Shown: piece by piece, positions 29,038-42,014 of the stretch
Position numbering within the stretch: the first letter of the stretch is position 1
Layout: each line of letters opens with the position of its first letter
From: Adineta ricciae
Lineage: Eukaryota > Rotifera > Eurotatoria > Adinetida > Adinetidae
NCBI GenBank assembly: GCA_905250025.1
Contig: CAJNOJ010000134.1
Location: 124,001 to 188,000 of the forward strand
Reading direction: 5' to 3'
DNA length: 64,000 nt
The notes under the pieces: generated by a model
What the model saw: the letters and a program-made list of their open reading frames with translations, nothing else
What the model was told of the DNA's origin: nothing
The model's database searches: none
Translations under genes and position numbers: made by a program

Positions 29038-29401
29038 GATACAAAAACCCGTGTTATCAGAACTTCTGCGAGCTTTTATTTATGTTTAGAAGACAACGAG
29101 AAATGGTATTTTGGCTTCTTGTGAATGGTACGATGAATTGTTCAGCGAATGTGTTGAAAATTTCTTTAAAAAAATAAATCTATGAAATACAAAATAAAGC
29201 ATCTCTTCATCCACCTACTCAATAAACGATAGCGTTATTCAGACGTTTCGACAAGTTCTACGAGGCGCCATCTCTCGCGGAAAAGTTTCCATGAGTTCTT
29301 TGTTTGTACAACCAATACTAAACTGTGTATGTGTATATAGATAGCTAGCTTGACTATTTATCAGTTAGTTTAATCAATTGCTTGAGCCAAAGTGTATCAC
29401 C

Positions 29402-31720
29402 ATGTCATCATCTTTGCTGCGACAGCCTGGTGATATCGTCAATGAAGTGTATTCTGAGAATATTTCATCAATCATCAAATTATGTGATGATGTTGGTGAC
29501 GATCCAAGTTCAATTATTCAAGAGACGAAACGTGAATTACAAGTAACCACAGCAGGATTGATCTTTCCGAGTGAATAGAATCTTCTTTTAGAAAATGGTG
29601 ACTGAGATGATCGCAGAAGATGATGCACTACTTGAACGTAAACGTACTGAACTTGCACCGATACGAAAACGTTACGAATCGCTCTATCATGAATTGCATC
29701 CGGATAAAACATGTCCATCATATGGAAATACGTTACCGGTTCTCCAAGCTTTACGTACTTATGTCGAGGAGTATAAACGATTAAAAGCTGAACATGAAAA
29801 ACTACTCGAACGTGAACCGGATATTCGGCGAGAAGAAAGACAATTATGTAACGAATTGAATGAACGTTCATTGCAACTTGACAATTCTGGTTTCAATTCT
29901 AAACAACTGCTCACACAAATCAGCCTTTTGTCCGAACATATCAATGAATTACGTGAAGAAAAAGTAGACAAAGAGTTGTATTTCAAAGTTTGCTTTTTTT
30001 CGAGTTTCTGCACATCGTAGGAAAAACGTATTGATCATTTATCTGATATCATTCGGGTATTGCATGAATATGAAGAAGTTTATGGATGGAAACGACCAAC
30101 GACGGAAACTATGGTTGGTCGATTGTTAGCATTAGATCTTACACAAGTTGATCAGTATACATTGACAAAAGAAGCGATCGAACTTGTCGATAAGGAATTT
30201 ACCGAAGTAAAACGCGATTTTGTCGAGAATATTTCATTGCAAATCGGTTTCCTTTTCACAGATCAGTGAACAAGTACGTAAAGCCGAAGCTTGTTTTGAA
30301 GAATCACACAAACAGTTAACAGCACTGATGCGAAAGCATCAATCATTAGTACCCAATGCTAAAGCCATAGCAGTAACTAAGAGTAAACAATGTCGCTTGT
30401 CAAAATTACCCGATGTAAGTTTTTCCAGTCGCTCAATGCAAACACGAACGAGTTTTTCTTGTTTAGCTTGTTGCAGAAGTTGATCGTTATACGGAACATG
30501 CCATGGAGAAACTAACGAGTGATATTTTGAAAGCACGTGAACGTATTCAATTAATCCTTACTAAATTGTCCGTCGGTGATGTAACAAACGATTCGAAATA
30601 TGCTGTTTTGTATACAAGTACTTCGAAATGACTTGTATTGGTGAATTTATCTTCGGAATGTTTTCAGATGATTTTACGGAGGATGTGTATTTCATGCATG
30701 AAGAACTTGCTCAAGAATTAGAAGCTCAATATGAAGTTAATCGAACGATGTATGAACAAATCGAAGCATGGAATGAATTGTTCGCTGAATTTCAGGAATT
30801 CGAAGTAGGTAAAACTTATTTTCTAACGAACTGAGCCGTGTTTTCGTTTTAGAAAAATGCCAGCGATCCCCAACGTTTTCATCGACGAGGTTATAGTGCA
30901 CTCGCTGAAGATAAAACTCGTAAGAAATTGGAAGCTTCCTTACGTGATTGTGAATTACGTATTCGACATCTTGCTGATGAATACCAAGAGAAAAATCACG
31001 GACAAGTGTTTATTATGAATGCGAATGGAAAGGAAATCTCGGATTATATCGCACAAAGAAAAGAAGATTATGCAAAAGCGAAAGAACGAGAACGTGAAGT
31101 AGCAAAAGTAAAGATCAATTTCGATTGATTTCCCCGTAAATATACGTATATCCTCTAGGCTGGGCAAACAACTTCAACTGGCACCATCGTTGGACGAACA
31201 CCCTTAAAAACGAAACAACTCGTCGGCGCCACACCAAGCGCAACAATAAAACGTGTACGAAAATTTGACTTTAACTTCATCATTCAATCCGATAAGAATG
31301 ATTTGCTTTAGACTGATCCCAATCCAAATTTACGAACACCGCTAGCTACTGCTCGTCGTGTTGGTTTACCGACTGGTAAAACTCCATTGAACAACTCTAC
31401 ATTTAAAACACGAGCACAAGCTAAACAAGCGCAAACGACCAAACGTGTGAATATGGATGCAACATCATCCACACTCACTACGCCTGTAAAACAACGTCGT
31501 CTTCTCGATCAAATTGCGAATACAACTGAAAATACATCCACACATAGTATAAATGCAGGAAATACGACAACAGGATTGAAATCATCAATGATGGTACGAT
31601 CGTCTTTACCTTGTTTAGTCATTTTATGAATTCTTCTTGTGTTCCGTTTAGACAACACCTTCAGGAAAACGAACTTTAGTCAAACGAGGTATTCCTACAC
31701 CAGTTCGAACACACAAATGA
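29402..31720 (+). CDS. PRC1: PRC1/Ase1/MAP65 microtubule crosslinker
   Basis: Bundles antiparallel microtubules in the spindle midzone and is needed for cytokinesis. About nine exons start at ATG 29402 (MSSSLLRQPGDIVNEVY); the first ends at 29542 after RELQ and joins 29592 (KMVTEM) over a 49-bp intron. The N-terminal two thirds are coiled-coil spectrin-like: TLPVLQALRTYVEEYKRLKA, VYGWKRPTTETMVGRLLAL, VDRYTEHAMEKLTSDIL. The conserved microtubule-binding block has WNELFAEFQEFE, KNASDPQRFHRRGYSAL and EYQEKNHGQVFIMNANGKEI, matching KASDPNRFTNRGG and FMVNGQKF of human PRC1. The C-terminus is basic with TP motifs (RTPLATARR, TPVKQRRLL), as in Cdk-regulated PRC1 tails. About 600 residues, the usual length. 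Confidence 0.93.
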
Positions 31721-32412
31721 CAAAAAATCGAATGAGATATGTAGATAACATGATTGATTATCGTTGTTTGTTTGTTTTCTTTCTTTTTATATGTACAGTT
31801 GACAATAATTGAAAAGTGATTTGATCATTCTATCTAATACAAAGAATGACAGCATATCCTTATGATTAATAATGCAAAAGCGATCGTAATTGATAGACTA
31901 AGTTGAAAGCATTATATGCGTGACGGATAAATTTCTGTTTTCCAATTAGTAAAGATGACAGGATCAAGTTTTTATCCCACCTGTCTGTCTGTCTACTGTG
32001 AGAAAATCTGAACGTTATTTTTTGAATCGTTCGTACGCACAACGTGTCGTTTTGATTAGTACTTGCAATTTCTCTAATCTTCTAGGAAAAGAAACAAAAT
32101 TGACAAAGAAGATTAACTATGAATTTGCAACAATCATTGCAGGTGACCTTTTTCCATAACTAGGTTTTCTAAGAACTCTTCAGATTATACTATCAGTCTT
32201 CGTGCAAGTTATTGAGGAATGGCATGTTTGCTTAAATAAGAGAGACATGTGGAAAACGTCTTTATTCAAAGCAAAACAATAAGAAAATGCCAAATTTTAA
32301 TTATATATCGTGTTTAAACATTAGATAAAAAATACATATCTTTAATTTAATCAAGAATGGAAGGAACGAATATTGTTTGAAGACTGATACCATCATTTTT
32401 TACTTCGTTAGA
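31721..32412. other. Intergenic region downstream of PRC1
   Basis: About 690 bp between two convergent genes. AT-rich, with no gene seen. Confidence 0.4.
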
Positions 32413-33231
32413 TCAGATCCAAAATGTTATATCATTCGTCGCTTCGGTTAATCGTGTTCGATCCAACAATTGCAATACTTCTATCTGTTTTGTAGTGATA
32501 AACTTGAAATATGTTTCTAATACAATCGATCGAGTAGCGACTAATATCAGTAGATATCGATGATATTGAACATGCAGTTCTAACTAATTGAGAACAAAGT
32601 ATTCGTTGAGAAAGTGAATCAATAAGAACTGGTGAAAACCAAATTTCTTTGCGTTGAAAAAGAAAAAGATACATAGATCAGTATGTGAAGAAGCATCACA
32701 CTTACTAAATTCTTCATTTGATTCATTCAAAATCTGTGATATGGCAAACCATTGTTAACATCACATAGGACCTATACTTTGCAAAGACGATTTGATCATT
32801 ACTATTTATGGGAACTATCTTGATCAGTGATGGGTATTTCATTGATGATGAAGTTGATTGATATGTAGTCAAGTTTTCACTTTCGGAAATTTTCCTATAA
32901 ATTCGAATTGATAGATTGTTACCAGATCGATTATTTAAACTTACTCTTCTCCTTTCCAGTAAAATGCCATCATTGAATTCATAAGTTGACCGTCGTTATC
33001 AAACGGATAAATCTGTGCATAAAAATAACTTCCCATTGACAACTTTTTTTCATATTTTCTAATCCTACTGAATCTTCTTCATGTGTCTGATCATCAACAG
33101 ACTTTACCATTAGACAGTGAATCGAAAAATCATTAATACAAACGTATACGCGAACGTGAAACATTTTCTTTCCAGCAATTCAAATCAACAGGGAAAACGT
33201 TCACAGTATTTTCAGATAAATTGTATTCCAT
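32413..33231 (-). CDS. Probable short-exon gene of unknown function
   Basis: I assembled this by eye from about six short exons. ATG at 33231 starts MEYNLSENTVNVFPVDLN and continues CWKENVSRSRIR. A roughly 70-bp intron leads to RIRKYEKKLSMGSYFYAQIY and NGQLMNSMMAFYWKGEE-like coding text (PFDNDGQLMNSMMAFYWKG), with a donor after 32945. The next exon starts at 32894 (KISESENLTTYQ). Later pieces are ILNESNEEF, IWFSPVLIDSLSQRILCSQL, and a last exon ending LQLLDRTRLTEATNDITFWI at the stop 32413. Introns are 50-90 bp with GT-AG ends and frames agree at each join, but the third and fifth junctions are ambiguous. No family recognised. The coding character is convincing around 32945-33080 and weaker elsewhere. 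Confidence 0.42.
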
Positions 33232-34947
33232 AATTACAGAACGATTTCATGCATTAATGGTTTTATTGTAAGTAACCAAAGCCGATTTTTACTCAAATAT
33301 TCACGAGAAATTTGCAGATCATCGAGCGAATTTCAAGATTTACTAAAATATCAACCGAATTACACAAAACCCATCAACAGTTCCTTCAAATCTTAAGGGT
33401 GTTTTTTCAATAGACAATAAACAAATCCAATCAATCGCTTATGATATCAACCAATAAGTATTCTTTTCGTCAATATATCTCGTAAATTAAAATATTTATT
33501 TTTTTCTACAATCTCTTCCTGCACGAATGTAATTATGATACAAATATAGACATTATTAATAAGATATTACCAATAATAAATAAATCAGACTCTGTTTGAC
33601 ATCTCTTTTTCTTTTTCTTTTCTTACAAAACTTCCTGACTAGTCTTAAGACAAATGCACAACGATGCATATAAATTGAACGATACAATCATTCATCTGGA
33701 TGTTTTTCAATTAGAATGTTCCTGATTACAAATATTTTCCGCTGTATTTAATCTCTGATATGTCTGGTGAAGATCTTCAACAATTTCATTCTGAACGATT
33801 GATTAGACAAAATGTTCCAGACAAGAAAAAATGCCAATCTTGGTTTTCATTTTCAATATACAATCAACATCTCATATTAATTAAATCATAAACTGGCTTC
33901 AACTAAGTGCATCTTTTCTTGAAAATCTCAGGAGATAAACACAGTTCAGAGTTCAATGTGCGTGTTTAAATGAAGTACGAAGAATTTCTTATATTTATAG
34001 TTCGACATTATTATTTACGCATTTCATTAATATTTTATCAATGAAATCGAGACCTATTGAATTATTTGTTGAAAGGGCAAAATTTTCTTCTTCTAAATAT
34101 AGTCTCTATACGTCTTTTAATGGAACTTCTTCGAATATATTTAGAATACGTTATTTGAATAGACGTTTCTGTTTTTGGATGGATTAGTCTTACATACCTG
34201 GTTTTATAAATTATCATCCTGACAATCCACGGGACTTTTCAGACATAAAATCTATTTATAAGTGCATCTACCAGTCATCTCGATCTTAAATCTGGTGAAT
34301 AGTTTCTATGTCAAACATCGATATGGATATATTCGTTATACTCAACATATCATAATTGATGTTTTCTACGAATGGATGATTGTTGTCATAATGGAAAGAT
34401 ATTCATTTATTTTCGTTAATGAACATGATCGTACTTTCTTTTTTTGTGCAAATCAAGGTATTTGTCTTGTTGAAAAGTAGGCGATTACGTCGATGAGTAT
34501 TAATAGAACGAATGCGACAAAGAAAAGTAATAGATGAAGAATAAGAATAATTAAGTTAACCCTCGTTTTTCTTTGTTAATCAGACACAATACGTCAGATA
34601 ACCGACTTTCTCTTTTAATACTGGAGAACACACCTTCTAATTATTCGTTGTAAAGCATCACGCACAGATTTTGTGGAAATTAAAAGAAAAGAAAAGGAGA
34701 AGAAGAAGAAGAAGAGAGAGAGAAAAGGGAAAAGTCTTTCTTCTTTAATTCAACGAGTCATACAAAAGAAAGTTCGTTTATTTTTCTATTCTCAAAGACA
34801 AAACCCAGCTAAGCTATCTGTTTAAAATAAGATCTTTCCTTTTGTCTCAATTTTCCCCATTGAAATCTGACTAGTCCGATTTCTTTATCTTTAGATTCAA
34901 TTATTAAACTCTTAAAAGAAAAAAAAGCAAAAGCGACAGAAAAAAAA
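33232..34947. other. AT-rich gene-poor stretch
   Basis: About 1.7 kb upstream of the serotonin receptor. It has an AAG/GA purine tract near 34690-34735. A 43-codon frame on the plus strand at about 33758 (MSGEDLQQFHSERLIRQNV) looks somewhat coding but connects to nothing I can identify. Otherwise no gene seen. Confidence 0.4.
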
Positions 34948-37900
34948 ATGTTTAATTCGTCAACATCATCGCTCTCAGTTGTACGTCATCTACTTTCTGT
35001 AAGTGTTTTGTATCTTCATTTAGATTTTAATGAGCTTGCGTCAATATCAAGTATTTTCTTGAAGTCTGACCGTCATTTTCTCCTACGAGTACAACATATA
35101 GTTGAACTTAAGAAAAGTTTACACTGAGGTTTTCTAGTTGATTTTTGATCGAGGGTTTATCGTATTTTCTTTGTTTCGATGTGCGGAAAGAGAAAAACGT
35201 AAATCTTTACTGTTTTTTATTTCTGACATTTTCAATTGACATAGCGGCAGAAAGTTCATTATTGAGAAATATACTAAATACAATATAATGGAAAGTTCCG
35301 GCAGTGGAATGAACAAAAAACAAAACGAAGGAACAGGAAGAAAGACTCGAGAAACGAGGAATTCATCGAATTTCTTATTATCACTTGTCAAAATGACGAA
35401 GAGAATAAGACCGAGAAAATCTCGGTTCAATCACTGTTCGATCGAGTAGAGACTCAATGGCGTTTTTCTTTTCTTTTCTTTCCATCGACATTCATCATTT
35501 CCTGTCGTGCTTCTTCACATTTAACTGATATCAATGTATATTTATAGGAAAGTAATCCTTCACCATCAACGATTTGGATCGTTAATGAACGAAATTCGAC
35601 ATTGATCAATTCTGACACAACTCAAACATCTATTCGAATCATGTGGTATCGTTTCTTACTCGTTATTAGTAAGTATATCATTGATTCCAAAAAGAAAAAT
35701 CAAACTATGTAAACAATGTGCTAATCGAATTACGAATCGACAAGTTGAACTGATCGGAAATGCACTTAACAAAAGACGTGACATTAATATGAAAAACTTT
35801 ATTATTTGCTTTTCTTTTAGTTATCTTCATCACTGCCGCCGGCAACTTACTCGTCTGTCTCGCCATCGCTCGTGAACGAAAATTACAAAACACAACTAAT
35901 TATTTCCTTATGTCATTAGCTATAGCCGATTGTCTCGTCGCTATTCTTGTCATGCCAATAGGAATGATCTCGGAAGTGTTAGGATATTTTCCATTACCAC
36001 ACTATGCCTGTGTGATTTTCGCTACGATCGATGTTCTATGTTGTACATCGTCCATATGGCACATGAGTACAATGTCAATGGATCGATATTTTACTATTCG
36101 TTTTCCGTTTCGTTACGGAAGAAATAAGACTCGGCGAATTATGCTATTGAAAATCATTGCTGTCTGGGCGATAAGTGCGGCCGTGTCGTCTCCGGTGTTT
36201 GTTTTGGGTATTGTCGATAAAACTAATGTTTTATCCGACGGTGTATGTGCACCAACGAATCCATCGTTTAAAATTTATGGGTCGATTTTTGCTTTCTATA
36301 TTCCGTTCTTAATCATGATTACAACTTATGCGTTGACAATGCGTTCGTTAAGAAATGTTTTAGTTAACAAAAAGAAATACGATCGTGAACGACGACGAAA
36401 ACAAACATTCCGACCATTAGCACAAATTATAAATCAATACGCTGAAATTGCTCAAGGTATTCGACGGACATCATCAACAAAAAAGTCTTCCGTCCCACCG
36501 ATCGCAACAACATCACCAAATTCGATTTTAAACAAAACACCTTTCACCATCGTAACTTCAACATCACCAACCGACTCTCGTGCGCAATTCTTCTCTCCAA
36601 ACCAATCCAACGGAAACTTACAACAGGACGAACATCCAACAAATCCCATCAATGAACATCATAATTCTCAACATTTGTCAATTAGTTACTTGAAACATAC
36701 GGGGAGCAAAAAACGACGTTATCAACAGCAACAACAACCAGCGTTGTCATTAAATCCAACGAAAAACAGCGCTGATATGAGTACAGTTTACGAAATAACG
36801 GAAAATTCTAAATCAACATCAAGTTCCTACGATGTGTCAGCGATTGTTGCCAATCTTAACAAGAGAAGATCTTTAGTCGCTAGTGAATTACAAGTTATCG
36901 AACAGGATAAACCAATACGAACGGTAATCACTCCGATTCCTTGTGAAATCAATGAAAACGCACCTGTGGATGAAGAAGAGTCCAGTTCCACATTGGACAT
37001 CGACAACCGAAGTAAGTACATAGATTTCAAAGAATTTGATTGAGAGAGAAAGTCACGAATGTGTTGTTTCATTTCTTGATAATGTCACCCTCTCGACAGT
37101 ATTTTATCAGAAGGCACAGGTTGACCGATTCTTGTTAATTAGTATCTATTCATTTTTAATCGAAACAAAAGAGGATTTCTTCTATCATTGTTAACGTAAA
37201 TCATATTTAATTAGCGTACATCCGTCTTCCTATTGATGTCAAGACAAATCTATTTACTATTTCTGTCAACTAGAACAGATTTTTCCAGGAATGACCTGAG
37301 ATATTTTTAGTTTAGTCAGTCGACATGTCTATGAGATTTGGAAGATTAACTTTTTTTGTTTTAATTCAATTAAGATCAGACACACAACACTCTCTATGTG
37401 CAAATCGCATCGGCATCTCAACATTCGTCATTGTCATGTTCGAATGAATCGATCCTATTAACAATTCCATGGAAATATTGCATGGAAATCATTGAATTCA
37501 TTCGTCAATATTATATTTTCTTTTTTCCTTATCGATTAAATCCACTTCCTATTGAAGATTCATTGAAATTTCATCAATCAACATCAACACCATTAATATA
37601 TATTAGATCGATTCGACAACATCGTCATGCTTCCACGCAAACCAATTCTCCCACTGAAGTCAACATTCCAGTGAATGATTACGCACCAGCTCCGTCGAAA
37701 CGTCGATTATTTCCATTCAATCGTCAACTTCTATCGAATTCCACATTGATATTAGCCAGTCTCTTTCGTCAATCTCCGGTGACACGTGTTCGTCTAAGTG
37801 AAAGTTCAACGAAATCAACTGTTCTATTTGCTCAACGTTTTTCTGCAACTTCCTCATCTACTCAACCGCGTTATCATCCATATTCTTCCAGTTTTCGTCG

Positions 37901-38705
37901 TCGTCGTCCATTGGAATCAGAATTAGAATCAACGGTGCCCTTCGAACATCGTCCACGAGCTTCAACAGCTTCATCTTGTCTTGCGCCAACAACGAATCGA
38001 CAACGAAGTTATACCACAAGTCATTATTACAAACCATTACGACACCATTACCAATCTCAATCAGCTTATGTTATCGCAAATTCTCCGAAATCGTTTCATC
38101 AATTAAGTTCGACAACAACGAATACAAATTCTTCGGATTCATCATCGGTTATGTATCGTTATCAATCAAAATTTTTAACCACAGTTTCCAATCACCAACA
38201 ACATCATCATCATCGCGTGAGAGTTGAAGATATTGTTGCTGCCAATGAACGCAAAGCTCTTCGAGTTCTAATGATTATCTTCTGTGTTTTCATTACCTTG
38301 TGGACACCGTTTTTTATCTGTACATTTATCTCCGCTGTGTGCGAAGAGTGTCGGAAGAATTTGTCGGCGAATGTCTGGTTTTACATTACATGGCTCGGTT
38401 ATAGTTCATCAATGGCAAATCCATTTATATACACAATCTTCAGCGATGTTTTCCGACGTGCATTTTTGAACATAATCTTTTGCCGAAGCAATGAACTACT
38501 CATCTCCAGACAATTGTCAACGAAATCTTCGTATCCGAAAGGTGGAAATCATCATCATAAAAACGATCGTATATCGAATCGACGACACTTGACTCATGAT
38601 GTGTCGGGAACGTCGACACCGATACCTTTTCATTATCCGGCGATCATCGGGGGAAGTGATGCAACGATTTATGTGAATCGATGTACTTCAGATACACTTC
38701 GGTGA
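34948..38705 (+). CDS. 5-HT2-like serotonin receptor with very long third loop
   Basis: Biogenic-amine GPCR, closest to 5-HT2 receptors, which couple to Gq. Four exons (34948-34998, 35548-35668, 35821-37011, 37375-38705) join in frame to 897 residues, about twice the length of human 5-HT2. TM1 is IIFITAAGNLLVCLAIA. TM3 carries the amine-binding Asp in ATIDVLCCTSSIWHM and the DRY motif in MSMDRYFTIRFP. TM4, LLKIIAVWAISAAVSSPVFV, is very close to human LKIIAVWTISVGISMPIPV. TM6 has FITLWTPFFICTF and TM7 GYSSSMANPFIYTIF. The extra length is the third intracellular loop, about 500 residues, rich in Ser, Gln, His and Arg and split by the last intron. A polar, low-complexity loop suggests many phosphorylation sites (inference). 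Confidence 0.9.
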
Positions 38706-39498
38706 TGACAGAAAAACAGATTTCATTAAATGTTGTTGTTGTTGTTGTTTCTTTCTTTTTCTGTTAAGAAAGTTATGTTTATTTGTAAATCTTATTCGGT
38801 TTTTCATTCAAGCTGAATTTAAAAAATACATCGAAAGGAATTTGATTAGGTAATTCTGCTCTTCATTATTATGGGATTTACAAAAATAGAACAATAGCAT
38901 TCTACTCATCTTCGCATTTCTCCGTGAGTGACGTGCGACACGTATTTTTACAAGTAGGTTCCGTAGGAATACTCAGATATAATTATGGTTCATCGGGAAA
39001 AGTTCCTCCAGAAGACATTGCATAAAGTACTTGCCTACAAACTCGGAAAATTCTTGTTTGATGTTACGCAGACACAATTATAATTTTAATTAAAGTCTAG
39101 GTGGAATTTGCATTGATTTCTGGAGTTTCCGTCTGTATGGTGAAAAGGTGCACTGAGTCGAAAAATATCGACAGATCCTGCGTCGGAGTGCAAATTAACA
39201 ATAAATTAATTTTGCAATTTTGAACGTGTCGTTTTTTCCATCTGATTACGGATTGAATGCGATCTATGATACAGATTTTTTTTGGCACTATATAAACCAA
39301 TAGAATAAGGACATCTATCACTTGTACGCACTTTCTATGAGTGCGTTTGTTAAAGTTTGAAAGAAGCAAAGGTGACGACAGAAAAGTCAAAACACACTAT
39401 ATGATTACTGTCGACGTGGCGCTGAATATTACTACTTAAGCAAGTTGTTATTTATAGATACAACTGATGTGAAAAAATTCGCGATCATTTACGAAAAA
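38706..39498. other. Intergenic region
   Basis: About 790 bp between the serotonin receptor and the condensation-domain gene. It begins with a TTG repeat near 38731-38750. No gene recognised; it should hold the promoter of the next gene. Confidence 0.45.
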
Positions 39499-40954
39499 AT
39501 GTTTTCTTGGTTTCGCCAAGGTCCGAATACTGATGCTGATCCTAAACAGCATTTAATGGGTTCAGCAGAGAATGCACTAATGCAAGCTTCTCATCGATTT
39601 CAAGGATACATGAAATTCGGAGAAGTTCTACATCTTCAAGGTCCATGGATTTCTGTGGATATGTTGTCCAGAGCAATTTGTCATTTACAGCGTCGTCATC
39701 CAATTTTACGCACTCGTCTTCGAATGGTGTCGGATAAATCGGATAGTTTTTTTCTTGAAGAAGATGAAACCGTTCGATTGAAAATTCGCGACATAGCACG
39801 AAAACGTACTGATTGTCAGACTTTTTGGCGTGACGAATGGCGACAACGAGAAAGAGATACAACGGCTGTTGGCGAGGGACTAGTCGAATTTTGGCTTCTT
39901 CAGGTACGAAATCAATGAAGTCAGCTTTTGTAGTTCTCTTTCATTCAAGGATCCGGAAGATATCAAGAATAACAACAGTCCACAAGAAATTATGGTAATT
40001 TCTGAACACGCTGTGAGCGATGGTTTATCTCTTAGCAATCTGGCACATGAACTTCTCATAGCTCTATCTGATGAAAATGAAGACCTATTCAAAAACTCAT
40101 TAGATTGGCCCATAACAATGGAAACAGCCATACAAAATAGTCTTACAATGTTAGGTCGAGTGATGGCACTCACTCGATTTATTTTCTCAGCAGTTTATTT
40201 ACGTTCAACAAATCGATTACCGACTGCAAGAGTACCTCTAGCATCTATCGAATTCCCATTAACTGATTTGATCAATCATTCTCATACTGAAGCTTCTTAC
40301 CTTATATTAAACAAAGAAGACACTCAGGTACTACTCTCAAAATGTCGTCAACAAAATGTGACAGTTACTTCAGCAGTCAGCGCTGCAATCTTATGTGTTC
40401 TCTCAACATTTGTCAAATCTGATGCCAATCAACCTACACTTTTGAATTTTTCTATTGGAGCTGATACTCGTCGACGATGTACACCGCCTATTCCAAATCA
40501 TGATCTCCGTTATCATGTCTCAGGTTTAATGTCATTTACAATACCAACAAATGATATTCCCACGACAACTGAAAATATTTGGCAACTAGCGAGAAATTTT
40601 GGGGAGCATATGAAGTCATGTGTTGATGCTGGTCAAATCCTTGCTCTCGGTTTGATCATGGGAAAACTGTATCAGAAAACGTTAGGCGAACCAAATCTCA
40701 ATGAACTTCCAACTTGTGGTGTATCCAGTTGGGGAATTCTACCCTTCAAAGAAGAATATGGACAATGGAAGTTCTTGGGTATGACTCCATTTGTTAATAT
40801 GATTCGTGCAGTGATGCCATTTACTACTATTCAAACTGTAAATGGAGTTTTAACTGTAATGTATGTTGGAACTGATCCTGTGATTTCAAAAACGGTTTTA
40901 GAAGGTCTTCGCGAGAGCACAATGAACAAATTGCAACAGATGATTCATGATTGA
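39499..40954 (+). CDS. Condensation-domain/acyltransferase-like enzyme
   Basis: Two exons, 39499-39903 and 39950-40954, encode 469 residues of the chloramphenicol-acetyltransferase-like/condensation fold. The catalytic motif HxxxDG is present as SEHAVSDGLSLSNLAHELL just after the intron; the His is the general base in this superfamily. The N-terminal half has the expected LSRAICHLQRRHPILRTRL, and the second half contains NFSIGADTRRR and CGVSSWGILPF, the latter near the position of the structural DFGWG-type motif, which is not conserved here. Relatives include wax-ester synthase-like, PapA5-like and stand-alone NRPS condensation domains. No carrier or adenylation domain is present. Bdelloids hold many foreign metabolic genes, so horizontal origin is possible, but the gene has a host-type intron. 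Substrate unknown. Confidence 0.72.
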
Positions 40955-41042
40955 CTTTCTTCTCAGTTCATTTTTCTGAAAAATATTTATTTTCATAAAA
41001 ACAAATTGTGCAAAAATACACACCGAATCGACCGGTTACGTG

Positions 41043-42014
41043 TTACGACTGAGGTATTGTATTGGCTATACGATTAATCGGCACATTTCGTGTTACCAAT
41101 GATGTACGTTCACTATTTCGTTGGAATAACCGTCGACATTCCTTTCGAAAGTTCCGTGATGTACAAAAATAGACATAGAACGTTGAAGCACTATTGATAT
41201 AAATAAGAAACGAATAAGCCATATAAGTAATAAATGATTCGATCTGAAGACGTAACGTTGTTTTTGCAAGATTCGACGTTACGGTTAAATAAAGTGTTTG
41301 AATCGGATATGGCGTTGTTGAGAAAATATAAACAATTACTTCCCATAGTAACATAATCATCAGACTATAATCTCTTCGACGGATACGTATATATGTAACA
41401 TCATCATTTGTTCGAACTCGATTATGGATTAAACGTAAGTTACGCATTGTTTTTAATCCAAAGATGATCATCAGTGTTGGAGGAAGAGTGCCAGCAACAA
41501 GAAAAGAATAAATACTGTAAACGAAACTGTACGTACCAAAAGTACTGCATCGTCCTGATTGAATTGTTAATAAAATTGGAATATGTAAAGATATGATCGG
41601 CCATGTTATGATCACACAGACAATAACACGAACTGCTACTTTTATTTGACAATATGATCGAATGTATAGAGATGTACAACTCAAAGCACAACGATCTAGA
41701 CAAGCGAAAACTACCAAAGATCGACTAATCATCAGAGCTGAATGTAGAAGATACAAACGTAATTTACAAAATGCTAACAGATACAATTCCGGATTGGGAT
41801 GATCAAGAGAATAGAGTGTTGGAATCATTCCATAATTAATAATAAAGATGTTAATAAATGAAGCGATGAGAAGATAACGCGAACAAGAATTTTTTCGATA
41901 TTCTTTTCGATAAAAAACAAATACATTAATGATATTACCAATATTTCCAAAGACTAAATAAGTGCTCATTCCATAACGGGTCAGACCTGTTTGTATGTCA
42001 GCTAGAAACGACAT
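41043..42014 (-). CDS. Orphan seven-transmembrane receptor, single exon
   Basis: Intronless frame of 323 residues starting ATG at 42014 (MSFLADIQTGLTRYGMSTYL). Seven hydrophobic helices are visible, with GNIGNIINVFVFYRK (TM1, Asn conserved), FACLDRCALSC at the TM3 end (DRC in place of DRY), a Pro-bearing TM4 (VCVIITWPIISLHIPI), basic RIRRRDYSLM before TM6, and INSASTFYVYFCTSRNFRKE (TM7, with NPxxY degraded to a STFYVY motif). This pattern is typical of the large, lineage-expanded orphan receptors of bdelloids (recollection, not searched). Lack of introns contrasts with neighbours and may indicate retroposition or family habit. It converges with the condensation-domain gene, 88 bp between stops. 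Confidence 0.75.
   Translation of the reverse strand: MSFLADIQTGLTRYGMSTYLVFGNIGNIINVFVFYRKEYRKNSCSRYLLIASFINIFIINYGMIPTLYSLDHPNPELYLLAFCKLRLYLLHSALMISRSLVVFACLDRCALSCTSLYIRSYCQIKVAVRVIVCVIITWPIISLHIPILLTIQSGRCSTFGTYSFVYSIYSFLVAGTLPPTLMIIFGLKTMRNLRLIHNRVRTNDDVTYIRIRRRDYSLMIMLLWEVIVYIFSTTPYPIQTLYLTVTSNLAKTTLRLQIESFITYMAYSFLIYINSASTFYVYFCTSRNFRKECRRLFQRNSERTSLVTRNVPINRIANTIPQS

Noticed and set aside
29518-29871. Minus-strand 117-codon frame
   Set aside because: Antisense of PRC1 exons, whose protein matches the family on the plus strand.
37976-38227. Plus-strand 83-codon frame inside the serotonin receptor
   Set aside because: Shifted frame of the long low-complexity loop.
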